In this document: positions 1-8,909 of the stretch, in pieces
How the letters are laid out: each line of letters opens with the position of its first letter
Numbering within the stretch: position 1 is the stretch's first letter
Assembly (NCBI RefSeq): GCF_001667315.1
Contig: NZ_LZHT01000041.1
Coordinates: 270,683-334,682, forward strand
Length of the DNA stretch: 64,000 bases
From: Mycobacterium sp. 852002-10029_SCH5224772
Lineage (GTDB): Bacteria; Actinomycetota; Actinomycetes; Mycobacteriales; Mycobacteriaceae
Direction: 5' to 3'
Position numbers and translations under genes: made by a program
The notes under the pieces: generated by a model
Told to the model about the DNA's origin: nothing
Database searches by the model: none
The model's input: only the letters and a program-made list of their open reading frames with translations

Positions 1-557
1 AATGAACTCAACGGAGACGACAGGCTGGGTTTGCGCTTGGGCTTGCTCAGCGTCCACGGCGCGCGGATCTCGGTGTCGTCGGGGTCGGTGGACAGCGCAC
101 GCTGCATCAGCTTCTGTGCAGACACACCGTCGATCAGTGCGTGGTGAACCTTGGTGTAGATGGCGAAGCGGCCGTCCTTGAGACCTTCGACGATGTGCGT
201 CTCCCACAACGGGCGATGACGATCCAGCAGGCTGCTGTGCCACCGCGACGTGAGCTCGAGCAGTTCGCGGACCCGTTTGGGTGACGGCAGCGCCGAACGC
301 CGGACGTGGTAGTCGACATCGACGTCGTCGTCGTATGACCAGCCGAGGTTTGCGATTCCGCCGACGAACTTCGCGGGGTGTTTGCGGAACGTGGGCTGGA
401 ATTCCTGCTGAGACGCCAGACTCTTGTAGAGGTCACTGACGAAGCCGGGGCCGGCGCCCGGCGGGGGCTCGAACAACTGCAAGCCTCCGACGTGCATGGG
501 ATGTTCGCGGGATTCTCCCAGGAGAAAGATCGCGTCGGTGGGCATCATCAGTTCCAT
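1..557 (-). CDS. WS/DGAT-type acyltransferase, 3' end missing
   Basis: The N-terminal 185 codons of a wax ester synthase/diacylglycerol acyltransferase run off the left edge of the window. The protein begins MELMMPTDAIFLLGESREHP, a typical start for this mycobacterial family. It carries the acyltransferase catalytic motif HHxxxDG (His138-His139, Asp143-Gly144, in VHHALIDGVSAQ). Members transfer acyl groups from acyl-CoA to diacylglycerol or long-chain alcohols and make storage triacylglycerol or wax ester at the membrane or lipid-droplet surface. Full-length members have about 450-480 residues, so more than half lies outside the window. The ATG at 557 is chosen because it gives the canonical N-terminus. 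Which of the many mycobacterial paralogues this is cannot be decided. Confidence 0.9.
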   Translation of the reverse strand, partial: MELMMPTDAIFLLGESREHPMHVGGLQLFEPPPGAGPGFVSDLYKSLASQQEFQPTFRKHPAKFVGGIANLGWSYDDDVDVDYHVRRSALPSPKRVRELLELTSRWHSSLLDRHRPLWETHIVEGLKDGRFAIYTKVHHALIDGVSAQKLMQRALSTDPDDTEIRAPWTLSKPKRKPSLSSPLSS

Positions 558-631
558 CTACCCATTACACCGCGACTGACGTCGGCGTGCGGTTCTCTGC
601 GCAGATCGGCGACGAGCTGGTTTGCTGCCGG

Positions 632-1015
632 TCAGTCAGCCACGACCGACCACGTCGACGTCGCGATCAGGTCTCCGCGATCCAGGCCGGCGGCGCGATG
701 CTCGTGCACCTTGGCGTACTCCTGAGTCGTCACCATGTCGATGAAGGCCTGCGGCGTCGGGTATTCGACGATGAGAATCACGTCCCACCAAGGCCGTTCG
801 CCATCGCCGATCACCACCGATGGCGCTCCCCCGGCGTAACGCAGGGTGGCGCCCACACGTTCGAGGTGCGGAACGACCTCTTGGCCGTATTGCAGGTAGC
901 TCTCGAGGCCCCCCTCGGGTTTGAACTTCAACAGGTTGACCATCACCACCGGCGCGTCGGCGGGGCGCGCCGCCAGCGCCGAGAACTGTTGTGCGGTGGG
1001 TTCCAGGCTGCTCAC
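632..1015 (-). CDS. DUF1330 family protein
   Basis: A 127-residue protein of the small DUF1330/dimeric alpha-beta barrel type. Segments such as VVMVNLLKFKPEGG, VVIGDGERPWWDVILIVEYP and TPQAFIDMVTTQEYAKVHEHR are characteristic of the family. The GTG start at 1015 is preceded by a good ribosome binding site (AAGGAG). The biochemical role of the family is not established; the fold resembles ferredoxin-like monooxygenase or stress proteins. It lies between the WS/DGAT gene and an SDR gene on the same strand and may be co-transcribed with the SDR. Confidence 0.85.
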   Translation of the reverse strand: MSSLEPTAQQFSALAARPADAPVVMVNLLKFKPEGGLESYLQYGQEVVPHLERVGATLRYAGGAPSVVIGDGERPWWDVILIVEYPTPQAFIDMVTTQEYAKVHEHRAAGLDRGDLIATSTWSVVAD

Positions 1016-1064
1016 GTGAATCTCCTTGCCCTAGCTCTGTGTTCTTGAAGCGTGCCGGGCGGGA

Positions 1065-1922
1065 TCACAGCAGGTCGGTGATCGTCTTCAGGCCGGCGTC
1101 GTACAGTACGCCGGGAAGCATTCCGCCGTCGCATTCGATGGTGGTGCCGTTGACGAAGTCGGCCTGCCCGCCGGCGAGGAAAACACAGATCCGCCCCACC
1201 TCCGCGGGCTCACCGGCGCGGCGCAACGGAACGGCGGCGAAATACCTCTCTCCGGTCGGATCGTCCTTGGGCAGCACGAACGACCGGAAGTTCTCCGTCA
1301 TCGTCGGGCCCAGCGCCACGCAGTTGACGCGCACCTTGGGCCCCCACTCCTCGGCCAGTGACCGGGTGAGGTGGTTGAGACCGCTTTTGGCCGCGCCGTA
1401 GGAGACCAGCGTCGGCGAGCCCGCCGGGTGTCCCGCGCCGCTGGAGATGTTGATGACGGCGCCGACGCCATCCTGGGTCTGCATCTGCCGATAGGCGCGG
1501 ATGGCGAACCACAAGGGGCTGATGAGGTTCATCTGCACCGCGAACGCATGGAACAGGGCGGTGCGCGCGTACTCGTCGTCGGCGGCGGGCGCGCCCTGAA
1601 TGCGTTGCACCAGTTCGGGAATGTTCTCTGCGTGTGGCGCCGGGACCGTGCCGCCGGCGTTGTTCACCAGGATGTCAACTCGCCCGTGGGTGGCCACAAC
1701 GTCGGCGACGAACGCGTCGATCGAACGATAGTCACCCTGATCGCAGACCTTCTGAGAAGCGCGCGCCGCCCACTCTTGTTCGATGCCCGGGATGGCGTCC
1801 AGCGGCGAGCGCGAACAACCGATCACGGTCGCGCCGGCCCGCAGCAGTTCGTGGGCGATGCCGACGCCCACACCGCGGCTGGTGCCGGTCACGATCGCGA
1901 TCTTGCCGTCGAGGACGCGCAT
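1065..1922 (-). CDS. short-chain dehydrogenase/reductase (SDR)
   Basis: A 285-residue classical SDR. The NAD(P)-binding glycine motif TGTSRGVG is at residues 12-19. NNAG follows near residue 90, and the catalytic Tyr/Lys pair is in SYGAAKSG. The C-terminal end is ECDGGMLPGVLYDAG. A TTG lies one codon upstream, but the ATG at 1922 is preferred. The gene is divergent from the 2038-4851 operon, and the gap between them carries a palindromic operator. It is therefore likely controlled by the TetR protein encoded at the end of that operon. Substrate unknown. Confidence 0.88.
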   Translation of the reverse strand: MRVLDGKIAIVTGTSRGVGVGIAHELLRAGATVIGCSRSPLDAIPGIEQEWAARASQKVCDQGDYRSIDAFVADVVATHGRVDILVNNAGGTVPAPHAENIPELVQRIQGAPAADDEYARTALFHAFAVQMNLISPLWFAIRAYRQMQTQDGVGAVINISSGAGHPAGSPTLVSYGAAKSGLNHLTRSLAEEWGPKVRVNCVALGPTMTENFRSFVLPKDDPTGERYFAAVPLRRAGEPAEVGRICVFLAGGQADFVNGTTIECDGGMLPGVLYDAGLKTITDLL

Positions 1923-1953
1923 CAACAGACCTTCTCCCGAACCATTCGATTGT

Positions 1954-1968
1954 TGACAGTCACTGTCA
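1954..1968. promoter_or_regulatory. palindromic operator TGACAG-TCA-CTGTCA
   Basis: A perfect 6-bp inverted repeat with a 3-bp centre lies in the 115-bp divergent intergenic region between the SDR (start 1922) and the 2038-4851 operon. Its size and symmetry suit a TetR dimer. The only nearby regulator is the TetR gene at 4243-4851, so autoregulation and control of both divergent units is a reasonable inference. Confidence 0.6.
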
Positions 1969-2037
1969 GCAAGTCATAGCCTGCCATTTCGTTCGCCGAT
2001 GTGTAAAGGCCGCGCACTGCCGTCCGGGAGGTCAATG

Positions 2038-3123
2038 ATGAGTAGCCCGTCCAAGCTTCGTGTCATCCAGTGGGCCACGGGCGGCGTGGGCAAAGCGGCG
2101 ATCGAGTGCGTCCTGAATCACCCGCGGCTGGAACTCGTCGGGTGCTGGGTGCACAGCGCGGACAAGAACGGTGTCGACGTCGGCAAAATCATCGGCACGC
2201 AGGATCTCGGTGTCACCGCGACCACCAGCATCGACGAGGTGCTGGCGCTGGACGCCGACTGCGTCATGTACAGCCCGCTGATACCCAACGACGACGAGGT
2301 CATCGCGATCCTGCGGTCCGGTAAGAACGTCGTCACACCGGTCGGCTGGGTCTACCCCGATCCGGGCAACCCGCGCCATCAGGCCGTCGCCGATGCCGCG
2401 GCGGAAAGTGGTGTGACGCTGCATGGTTCGGGGATCCATCCCGGGGGCATCACGGAGCGATTCCCGCTCATGCTGTCCTCACTGTCCTCGGCTGTCACCC
2501 ATATCCGCGCCGAGGAGTTCTCCGACATCCGCACCTACAACGCACCGGACGTGGTGCGCCACATCATGGGATTCGGCGGCACACCCGAGGAAGCCACCCA
2601 AGGGCCGATGGCCGGCCTGCTCGACGCGGGCTTCAAGCAGTCGGTGCGGATGATCGCCGATCACATGGGATTTCGCATCGACCCCAACATCAGAACCATC
2701 CAGGATGTCGCCGTGGCGACCGCCGACATCGACTACGACCCGTTCCCGATCACCACCGGCACCGTGGCGGCACGCCGGTTCCGCTGGCAAGCGCTCGTCG
2801 ACGGCGAGCCGGTGATCACCGCGGCCGTCAACTGGCTGATGGGTGAGGAAAACCTGGACCCCGCCTGGAATTTCGGCGGGCGCGGTGAACGCTTCGAGGT
2901 CGAAATCACCGGCGACCCCGACGTCAGCCTCACCTTCAAGGGGCTGCAGCCCGAGACGATCGCCGAAGGGCTGGTGAAGAATCCGGGCGTCGTGGTCACC
3001 GCCAATCACTGCATCAACGCCGTTCCCGACGTGTGCGCCGCCGAACCGGGCATCAAGACCTACCTCGATCTCCCGCTGTTCGCCGGGCGGCCGGCCCCGA
3101 ATCTGGCGGCGAGCAGGCCATGA
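2038..3123 (+). CDS. DapB-like NAD(P)-dependent dehydrogenase
   Basis: A 361-residue protein with an N-terminal Rossmann segment (LRVIQWATGGVGKAAIE). It resembles the dihydrodipicolinate-reductase-like N-terminal family that includes 2,4-diaminopentanoate dehydrogenase-type enzymes. Supporting segments are GKNVVTPVGWVYPD and SGIHPGGITERFPL. The substrate in mycobacteria is unknown. Two adjacent ATGs occur (2035, 2038); 2038 is chosen because GGGAGG at 2026-2031 then has a 6-base spacer. It is the first gene of a four-gene run whose junctions all overlap by 4 bases (2038-4851), with VOC, SDR and TetR genes downstream, so it probably works in a small catabolic pathway. Confidence 0.8.
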   Translation: MSSPSKLRVIQWATGGVGKAAIECVLNHPRLELVGCWVHSADKNGVDVGKIIGTQDLGVTATTSIDEVLALDADCVMYSPLIPNDDEVIAILRSGKNVVTPVGWVYPDPGNPRHQAVADAAAESGVTLHGSGIHPGGITERFPLMLSSLSSAVTHIRAEEFSDIRTYNAPDVVRHIMGFGGTPEEATQGPMAGLLDAGFKQSVRMIADHMGFRIDPNIRTIQDVAVATADIDYDPFPITTGTVAARRFRWQALVDGEPVITAAVNWLMGEENLDPAWNFGGRGERFEVEITGDPDVSLTFKGLQPETIAEGLVKNPGVVVTANHCINAVPDVCAAEPGIKTYLDLPLFAGRPAPNLAASRP

Positions 3124-3476
3124 CCGGCGAGGCCGTCCTCGACGACGTGTCGTTCTGTCACCTCGTCGTCGGCGTCACCGACATGGACCGCGCACTGGCG
3201 TTCTACCGGGATGTCCTCGGCATGGACGTCGTCTTCGAATCCCTCATCTCCGGAGAGCCTTTCGACGCGGTGTTGCATGGCCACCGCAAACAGGAGGGCC
3301 GGGTGGTCGGCGGTCACATCCCCGACCAGGACCCCTTCGAGATCGGCGGTGTCCGAATGTTTTTCGTCAAAGACCCGGACGGGACGCCGGTGGAGTTCAT
3401 CGAACGGCCCCACGGGGCGCGTAGCACCTACGAAATGCACCGGGGTGTGCAGCTGCAGATGGGACCCGCGCAATGA
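3120..3476 (+). CDS. VOC (glyoxalase/dioxygenase superfamily) protein
   Basis: A 118-residue single-module vicinal-oxygen-chelate protein. FCHLVVGVTDMDRALAFYRD opens the fold, and a second half containing MFFVKDPDGTPVEFIERP carries the usual metal-ligand Glu. The ATG overlaps the stop of the preceding gene (ATGA at 3120-3123), indicating translational coupling. The family covers lyases, isomerases and dioxygenases, and the substrate cannot be read from the sequence. It lies between a DapB-like dehydrogenase and an SDR. Confidence 0.82.
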   Translation: MTGEAVLDDVSFCHLVVGVTDMDRALAFYRDVLGMDVVFESLISGEPFDAVLHGHRKQEGRVVGGHIPDQDPFEIGGVRMFFVKDPDGTPVEFIERPHGARSTYEMHRGVQLQMGPAQ

Positions 3477-4246
3477 GCTACAGCCACGCCGATTCGATGC
3501 GCGGGCACGTCGCGATCGTCACCGGCGCCGCCCAGGGCGTCGGCAAGGGCGTGACCGGCGCGTTGCTCGAACGCGGCGCTGCGGTGCTGTTGGTCGACAT
3601 CCAAGAGGAGGTCCTCGCGGCGACCACCGCTGAACTCCAGGCGATCGGACGGGTAGAGCCCCTCGTCGCCGATCTGCGCGACCCCGACAGCGCGCAGCGG
3701 ATCGCGGCCGCCGCAATCGACGCCTTCGGGACGGCGCATGGCCTGGTGAACAACGCGATTGCCACCAACGAGCCCAAGGCATTCGTCGACATCACCACCG
3801 AAGATCTCGCACTCGGCTATGAGGTCGGCCCGCGGGCGACCTTCCTGCTCATGCAGGCCGTGCACCCCCTGATGGTCAAGGCGGGCGGCGGGTCGATCGT
3901 CAATCTCGGCTCGGGGACCGGGACGGGCGGCGAGCCCAAATGGGGCGGGTACGCGGCCGCCAAGGAAGGCATCCGCGGGCTGTCCAAGGTCGCGGCGCTG
4001 GAATGGGGACGCGACAACATCCGCGTCAACGTGATCTGCCCGTTCGCCGAGTCGGACGGCGTCAAGTACTGGAAGTCCTTCGCGCCCAAGGAGTACGAAA
4101 AGGCCGTCGGACGCGTGCCGATGAAGCGCATCGGCGACGTCCGCACCGACGTGGGCGCGTTGGTGGCGTTCCTGCTCGGCAGTGACGCGACGTTCATCAC
4201 CGGGCAGACCATCCACGTCGACGGCGGGATCGGCTGCTTCCGGTGA
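3473..4246 (+). CDS. short-chain dehydrogenase/reductase (SDR)
   Basis: A 257-residue classical SDR. The cofactor loop is TGAAQGVGKG (about residues 17-26). NNAI replaces the common NNAG. The catalytic region is YAAAKEGIRGLSK and the C-terminus is TGQTIHVDGGIGC. It overlaps the VOC gene by ATGA and the following TetR gene by GTGA, so all four genes are translationally coupled. The serine in the SGTGTGG region is consistent with an active enzyme. Substrate unknown. Confidence 0.88.
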   Translation: MSYSHADSMRGHVAIVTGAAQGVGKGVTGALLERGAAVLLVDIQEEVLAATTAELQAIGRVEPLVADLRDPDSAQRIAAAAIDAFGTAHGLVNNAIATNEPKAFVDITTEDLALGYEVGPRATFLLMQAVHPLMVKAGGGSIVNLGSGTGTGGEPKWGGYAAAKEGIRGLSKVAALEWGRDNIRVNVICPFAESDGVKYWKSFAPKEYEKAVGRVPMKRIGDVRTDVGALVAFLLGSDATFITGQTIHVDGGIGCFR

Positions 4247-4851
4247 CCGTTTCCGCCAGACCGGAGTCGCTCCGCGATCGGCAGCGCGCACAGATCCGCG
4301 CCGACATCCGGCGCGCGGCCTTCCGGTTGTTCGTCGAGCGCGGGTATGACGCAGTGACCACCGAGGAAATCGCCACGGCCGCAGGTGTTTCCCCGCGCAC
4401 CTTCTTCCGCCACGTCCCGGCGAAGGAGGAGCTGCTCCTTGCGCCCGTGCGCTACGGCGGCGCCGCGATCGTCAATCTCCTCGAAGGTCGCCCGGCCGCC
4501 GAATCACCCGACATCGCGCTGATCAACGCCATCATCACCCGGACCCGCTCGTTCGAGCAGGCCGACACCGAAGAGTGGCGTGAGGCTTTGCTGGTGGCTC
4601 CCGATCTGCTCGACAAGGTCACGGTGCATCGGCCCGCCGACAAGGAACGGGCCACCAAGCTCATCGCCGAACGGATGGGCGTCGACCCCGAGACCGATCT
4701 CCGTCCCGGCTTGCTCGTCCAAATTGCCTTTGCGGCGGCCGATTTCGCCTTCCAGCAATGGGTGCGACAGTCCGGGAAGCCGTGGCCGCTCGACCGCTAC
4801 GTCGCCGAGGCCCTCGACGCGGTGAAAAGTCCGCACTGGAGACGGAAGTGA
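4243..4851 (+). CDS. TetR-family transcriptional regulator
   Basis: A 202-residue repressor. The N-terminal TetR helix-turn-helix is clear (RADIRRAAFRLFVERGYDAV then EEIATAAGVSPRTFFRHVPAKEELL, about residues 15-65). The remaining 135 residues are the ligand-binding domain, with no conserved catalytic features. It is the last gene of the 2038-4851 operon and starts with a GTG overlapping the SDR stop. It probably senses a pathway metabolite and binds the palindrome at 1954-1968. Confidence 0.88.
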   Translation: MTVSARPESLRDRQRAQIRADIRRAAFRLFVERGYDAVTTEEIATAAGVSPRTFFRHVPAKEELLLAPVRYGGAAIVNLLEGRPAAESPDIALINAIITRTRSFEQADTEEWREALLVAPDLLDKVTVHRPADKERATKLIAERMGVDPETDLRPGLLVQIAFAAADFAFQQWVRQSGKPWPLDRYVAEALDAVKSPHWRRK

Positions 4852-4856
4852 ATCGA

Positions 4857-5846
4857 TCAGCGCCGCTCGAGCGCCTCGGGATTGGCGATCCGGATCGGCG
4901 CCCCGTCCAGAAAGGCCACCACTGACTCCACGGTGTCGGAGTAGAAGGCGCCGAGCATCTCGCGAGTGACGTACCCCAGGTGGGGAGACAGGGTCACATT
5001 CGGGAGCAGCCGCAACCGGTGATCGCTGGGCAGCGGTTCGATGTCAAACACGTCCAGCCCCGCGCCGGCGATACGCCCGTCTTCCAACGCGGCGATCAGT
5101 GCCCCCTCATCGACGATCGGGCCCCGAGACGTGTTGATCAGATAGGCGTGCGGCTTCATCAGGGCCAGCTCGGACGCGCCGACGAGGCCATGGGTGCGCT
5201 CCGAGAGCACCAGATGGATGGAGACCACGTCGGCGGCTTCGAAAAGGTCGGCCTTCTCCACCCGCCGGGCGCCCACGCTCGCGGCGGCGTCCTCGGTGAG
5301 ATTTTGGCTCCACGCAATGACTTCCATGTCGAACGCCTTGGCGTACTTGGCCATTCGTGCGCCGACCCTACCCAGACCGAGCAGACCGAGCGTCTTGCCC
5401 GCCAGCGTCATACCCGCGGCGCTCTGCCACCCACCGTCGCGCATGTGCCGATGCTCTTCCGCCAGATGGCGCACCGTCGCGATCATCAAACCCCAGGCGA
5501 GTTCCGGCGTCGCGTCGCGCATGGACCTGAATCGTGAGTGTCCGAAATCGGAATGGGCGACCAGGATCCCGTGCCCGGTGGCGGCGGCCATATCCAGGTT
5601 CGGCAAACTCTTGCCGACGATGGTGATCAGCCTCAGGTTCGGCAGCCGCTCGATCAGTGTTCGCGGAAACGCCATCCGCTCGCGCAGGGTGCACACCACA
5701 TCGAACGTCCGCAGCGCTTCGGCGGCCCTCGCTTCGGAGAGATGGCGGTCGAAAACGGTGATGTCGGCCCGGTTCTGCACCGGTGACCAGTCGGCGACCT
5801 GCAAGGCCACCCCGGCGTAGTCATCGAGTATCGCCACCTTGGGCAT
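4857..5846 (-). CDS. D-2-hydroxyacid dehydrogenase
   Basis: A 329-residue NAD-dependent D-2-hydroxyacid dehydrogenase. Visible are the dinucleotide loop LGLLGLGRVGARMAKYAKAF, the substrate arginine in INTSRGPIVDE, the catalytic Glu in LDVFDIEPLP and the catalytic His in SPHLGYVTREM. The upstream in-frame extension is not credible because it antisense-overlaps regulator coding sequence. The ATG at 5846 (MPKVAILDDYAGVALQ) gives the family's usual length. The physiological substrate (phosphoglycerate, glyoxylate or another 2-oxoacid) cannot be determined. It lies directly downstream of prpR on the same strand, so read-through is possible. Confidence 0.88.
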   Translation of the reverse strand: MPKVAILDDYAGVALQVADWSPVQNRADITVFDRHLSEARAAEALRTFDVVCTLRERMAFPRTLIERLPNLRLITIVGKSLPNLDMAAATGHGILVAHSDFGHSRFRSMRDATPELAWGLMIATVRHLAEEHRHMRDGGWQSAAGMTLAGKTLGLLGLGRVGARMAKYAKAFDMEVIAWSQNLTEDAAASVGARRVEKADLFEAADVVSIHLVLSERTHGLVGASELALMKPHAYLINTSRGPIVDEGALIAALEDGRIAGAGLDVFDIEPLPSDHRLRLLPNVTLSPHLGYVTREMLGAFYSDTVESVVAFLDGAPIRIANPEALERR

Positions 5847-5859
5847 GTGCACTCTCCAA

Positions 5860-7284
5860 TCAGGGCGTGATCGCGGGCGGGTACGGCAGATCGGTGCTGT
5901 TGTGCGGATCGGCGTAGACCGGGTGGCCGAGGTAGGGGAACGCACGTTGCGGGCACGCGGGCCGGTCGCAGATCTTGCAGCCGGCGCCGATCGGCACGAT
6001 CGCCTCGGCATCGGCCAAATCGATGCCGACCGAGTAGATCAGTTTCTCCGCGTGCGCGACGTCGCATCCCAGTCCGATCGCGAAGCTCTTGTCCGGGCCG
6101 AGGTAACGGCTCGGCTCCGTTGTGGTGGTCCGGGCGATCCAGAAGTAGGTGCGCTGGTCGGGCATCTGCGCGACCTGGGTCAGAAACTGGCCGGGCCGGG
6201 AAAACGCGTGGTGGACCACCCACAGCGGGCAGTTGCCGCCGACGCGGGAGAAGTGAAAGGCCGTGGCGGACTGGCGTTTCGAGATGTTCCCGGCGCTGTC
6301 GGTGCGGACGAAGATGAACGGCACCCCCCGCGCGTTCGGGCGTTGCAGGGTGGACAGCCGGTGGCAGATGGTTTCGAATCCCACCTCGAATCGCCTTGCC
6401 AGCTGGTCGATGTCGTAGCGGACACTCTCGGCGACGTCCAGGAATCTCAGGTAGGGCAACAGCAGCGCGCCGGCAAAATAGTTGGCCAGCCCGATGCGCG
6501 CCACACCGCGGGCATCGTCGCTGAGCTGATCATCGCCGGCGATGATCCCGGTGATCAGCCTTTCCTGCGTGAGCAGGGCGACCTGGGTGGCGAGCTGAAA
6601 GGCACGCTGGCCCGGATGTAGCCACCGGGCCAGGTACACGGTTTTCGATTCCGGCGCGAACAGGCGTTTGGAGTTGGGGCCCAACACCTGGCCGTCGTCG
6701 ATCACCACCGTGACGCCGAGTTGGTCTGCGAGCAGCTGCGCGAGCTGGCCGTCGAGTCCGCCAATTCGCAAGTGGTTCTTGGTGAACAGATCTTCGGCCG
6801 CGATGTCGAGTTCACCGATGTAGTTCTTGCGGTCGTAGAAGAAATCCCGAACCTCTTCGAACGGCATCGGCTGCTGGGACAGCGCCGACGTGTCGGAAAC
6901 GTCTAGGTTCGCCCGACTGTGCAGGGCCTCCAGGTCGGCGGTGGTGTCGTGCAGCCGCCGGTGCAGGTTGACCAGAGTCTGACCGATCGCGGGCATGCGG
7001 GCGACGAGCTCCTCGACTTGCGCGGCCGTGACGGGCCCGTCGGCGAGCACCTCCCGAAGGTCGGAGATCAAGCGGGCATCGGACTCCGGCGCAAAGTACT
7101 GGCTCGGCAGGTCGAATCGGTCGGTAAGGCTGAGTAATACCGGAACGGTGATCGGGCGCTGGTCATTCTCGAGTTGGTTGACGTAGCTGGTCGACAGCCC
7201 CAGGACGCGCGCCAGCGCCACCTGGGTCAGCCCCTGCTCCTCGCGCAATCGCCGTAGCCGCGCTCCGGCGAACGTCTTCGCCAC
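5860..7284 (-). CDS. prpR: methylcitrate cycle regulator PrpR (XRE/ScfR family)
   Basis: A 474-residue regulator starting at GTG 7284 ([17 protein letters not shown]). The N-terminal XRE helix-turn-helix ([20 protein letters not shown]...YVNQLE) is followed by the short-chain fatty acyl regulator region and a C-terminal cysteine-rich segment. That segment contains [16 protein letters not shown], plus an earlier Cys in GGNCPLW. In M. tuberculosis PrpR these features relate to acyl-CoA sensing and an Fe-S cluster. It is divergent from prpDBC, as Rv1129c is from prpDC, and should activate that operon during growth on propionate, odd-chain lipid or cholesterol. The longer in-frame N-terminus is rejected because family members begin at AKTF. 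Confidence 0.93.
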   Translation of the reverse strand: MAKTFAGARLRRLREEQGLTQVALARVLGLSTSYVNQLENDQRPITVPVLLSLTDRFDLPSQYFAPESDARLISDLREVLADGPVTAAQVEELVARMPAIGQTLVNLHRRLHDTTADLEALHSRANLDVSDTSALSQQPMPFEEVRDFFYDRKNYIGELDIAAEDLFTKNHLRIGGLDGQLAQLLADQLGVTVVIDDGQVLGPNSKRLFAPESKTVYLARWLHPGQRAFQLATQVALLTQERLITGIIAGDDQLSDDARGVARIGLANYFAGALLLPYLRFLDVAESVRYDIDQLARRFEVGFETICHRLSTLQRPNARGVPFIFVRTDSAGNISKRQSATAFHFSRVGGNCPLWVVHHAFSRPGQFLTQVAQMPDQRTYFWIARTTTTEPSRYLGPDKSFAIGLGCDVAHAEKLIYSVGIDLADAEAIVPIGAGCKICDRPACPQRAFPYLGHPVYADPHNSTDLPYPPAITP

Positions 7285-7403
7285 GGGTCCCACCGTACGC
7301 CCGACGCCTTTCACAACATTCGCAAAATCTCGCGCATAAGGACACAAATTTACGCCTTTACAGGGCATTTACCCGGCAACTGGTCGTGCGTACTGTGCGT
7401 CCT
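7285..7403. promoter_or_regulatory. divergent prpR/prpD promoter region
   Basis: This 119-bp intergenic region separates prpR from prpD. It is clearly AT-richer than its surroundings (around 7310-7375) and must hold both promoters and the PrpR sites. I see a TTTGCGAATG-like element on the minus strand, reminiscent of RamB/PrpR-type sites, but cannot define an operator reliably by eye. Confidence 0.5.
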
Positions 7404-8909
7404 ATGCGCGTACACGACGTTCGAACCCGGCGTAGCGCCGACGACTTCCCCCGTAGTGAGCACCTGGCGTGGAAGATCGCGGAGGTCGCCGCGGACCCGG
7501 TGGAGGTGCCCGCGGACACCGAAGCGATGGTGATCAACCGCGTCATCGACAACGCCGCGGTGTCGGCCGCCTCGCTGGTCCGTCGTCCGGTGGCGGTCGC
7601 GCGGGCTCAGGCGCGCGCGCACCCGAGCGCGGTCCATGGCGCGAAGGTTTTCGGGATCGAGGGCGATTACTCCCCTGGGTGGGCGGCCTGGGCCAACGGC
7701 GTCGCCGTGCGTGAACTGGATTTTCACGACACCTTCCTGGCCGCCGAGTACTCCCACCCGGGCGACAACATTCCCCCAATGGTTGCCGTGGCCCAGCACC
7801 TCGGGATCAGCGGAGCCGATCTGATCCGGGGGATCGCGACCGGTTACGAGGTCCAGATCGATCTGGCCATGGGAATCTGCTTGCACGAACACAAGATTGA
7901 CCATGTTGCGCACCTGGGTCCGTCGGTGGCCGCGGGCCTGGGCACGATGCTGCGCCTGGACACCGAGACCATCTATCAGGCGATCGGGCAGGCGCTGCAT
8001 TTGACGACCGCCACCCGGCAGTCGCGCAAGGGTCTGATTTCGAGCTGGAAGGCGTTCGCGCCCGCCTGGGCCGGCAAGGTCGCCATCGAGGCCGTCGACC
8101 GCGCGATGCGCGGCGAGGGCGCGCCCGCCCCGATCTGGGAGGGTGAGGACGGGGTGATCGCCTGGCTGCTCTCGGGTCCCGAGCACACCTATCACGTCGC
8201 GCTGCCCGAACCCGGTGAGCCCAAACGCGCCATCCTGGACAGCTACACCAAGGAGCATTCGGCGGAGTATCAGAGTCAGGCGCTGATCGATTTGGCCCGC
8301 CGGATGCGCACCCGGATCGGGGATCTGGGCCAGGTCGCGACGATCGTGCTGCACACCAGCCATCACACCCACTATGTGATCGGCACCGGGTCGGGCGATC
8401 CACAGAAGTTCGACCCGGATGCTTCACGCGAGACGCTGGATCACTCGGTGATGTACATCTTCGCGGTCGCGCTGCAGGACGGAACCTGGCATCACGAGCG
8501 GTCCTACGCGCCGCAGCGCGCGCACCGGGCCGACACCGTCGAGCTGTGGCACAAGATCTCGACGGTCGAGGATCCCGAATGGACCCGGCGCTACCACTCG
8601 GCGGATCCGGCGGAGAAGGCGTTCGGTGCGCGCGCCGAGGTCACCCTCAAAAACGGTGAGGTCATCGTCGACGAGATCGCCGTCGCCGACGCTCATCCAT
8701 TGGGGGCCAGGCCGTTTGGGCGAAAGCAGTACATCGGGAAGTTCACCGAGCTGGCCGAAGGTGTGCTCAGCGACACCGAACAGCAGCGGTTCCTGTCGGC
8801 GGCCGAAGCCCTGGCGGACCTGCAGGCCGGCACTTTGGGCGCCCTCAATATCACGGTCGGTCCACGGGTACTGGACACGGCGCCCAGCATCCCCTCGGGG
8901 ATCTTCTGA
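7404..8909 (+). CDS. prpD: 2-methylcitrate dehydratase
   Basis: A 501-residue MmgE/PrpD-family enzyme that dehydrates 2-methylcitrate in the methylcitrate cycle (propionyl-CoA detoxification). The diagnostic motif [17 protein letters not shown] is near residue 110, and family segments such as [13 protein letters not shown] and [17 protein letters not shown] follow. The ATG at 7404 ([17 protein letters not shown]) matches the N-terminus of mycobacterial PrpD; an in-frame GTG 18 bases upstream is less likely. First gene of prpD-prpB-prpC, overlapping prpB by one base (TGATG). Confidence 0.94.
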   Translation: MRVHDVRTRRSADDFPRSEHLAWKIAEVAADPVEVPADTEAMVINRVIDNAAVSAASLVRRPVAVARAQARAHPSAVHGAKVFGIEGDYSPGWAAWANGVAVRELDFHDTFLAAEYSHPGDNIPPMVAVAQHLGISGADLIRGIATGYEVQIDLAMGICLHEHKIDHVAHLGPSVAAGLGTMLRLDTETIYQAIGQALHLTTATRQSRKGLISSWKAFAPAWAGKVAIEAVDRAMRGEGAPAPIWEGEDGVIAWLLSGPEHTYHVALPEPGEPKRAILDSYTKEHSAEYQSQALIDLARRMRTRIGDLGQVATIVLHTSHHTHYVIGTGSGDPQKFDPDASRETLDHSVMYIFAVALQDGTWHHERSYAPQRAHRADTVELWHKISTVEDPEWTRRYHSADPAEKAFGARAEVTLKNGEVIVDEIAVADAHPLGARPFGRKQYIGKFTELAEGVLSDTEQQRFLSAAEALADLQAGTLGALNITVGPRVLDTAPSIPSGIF

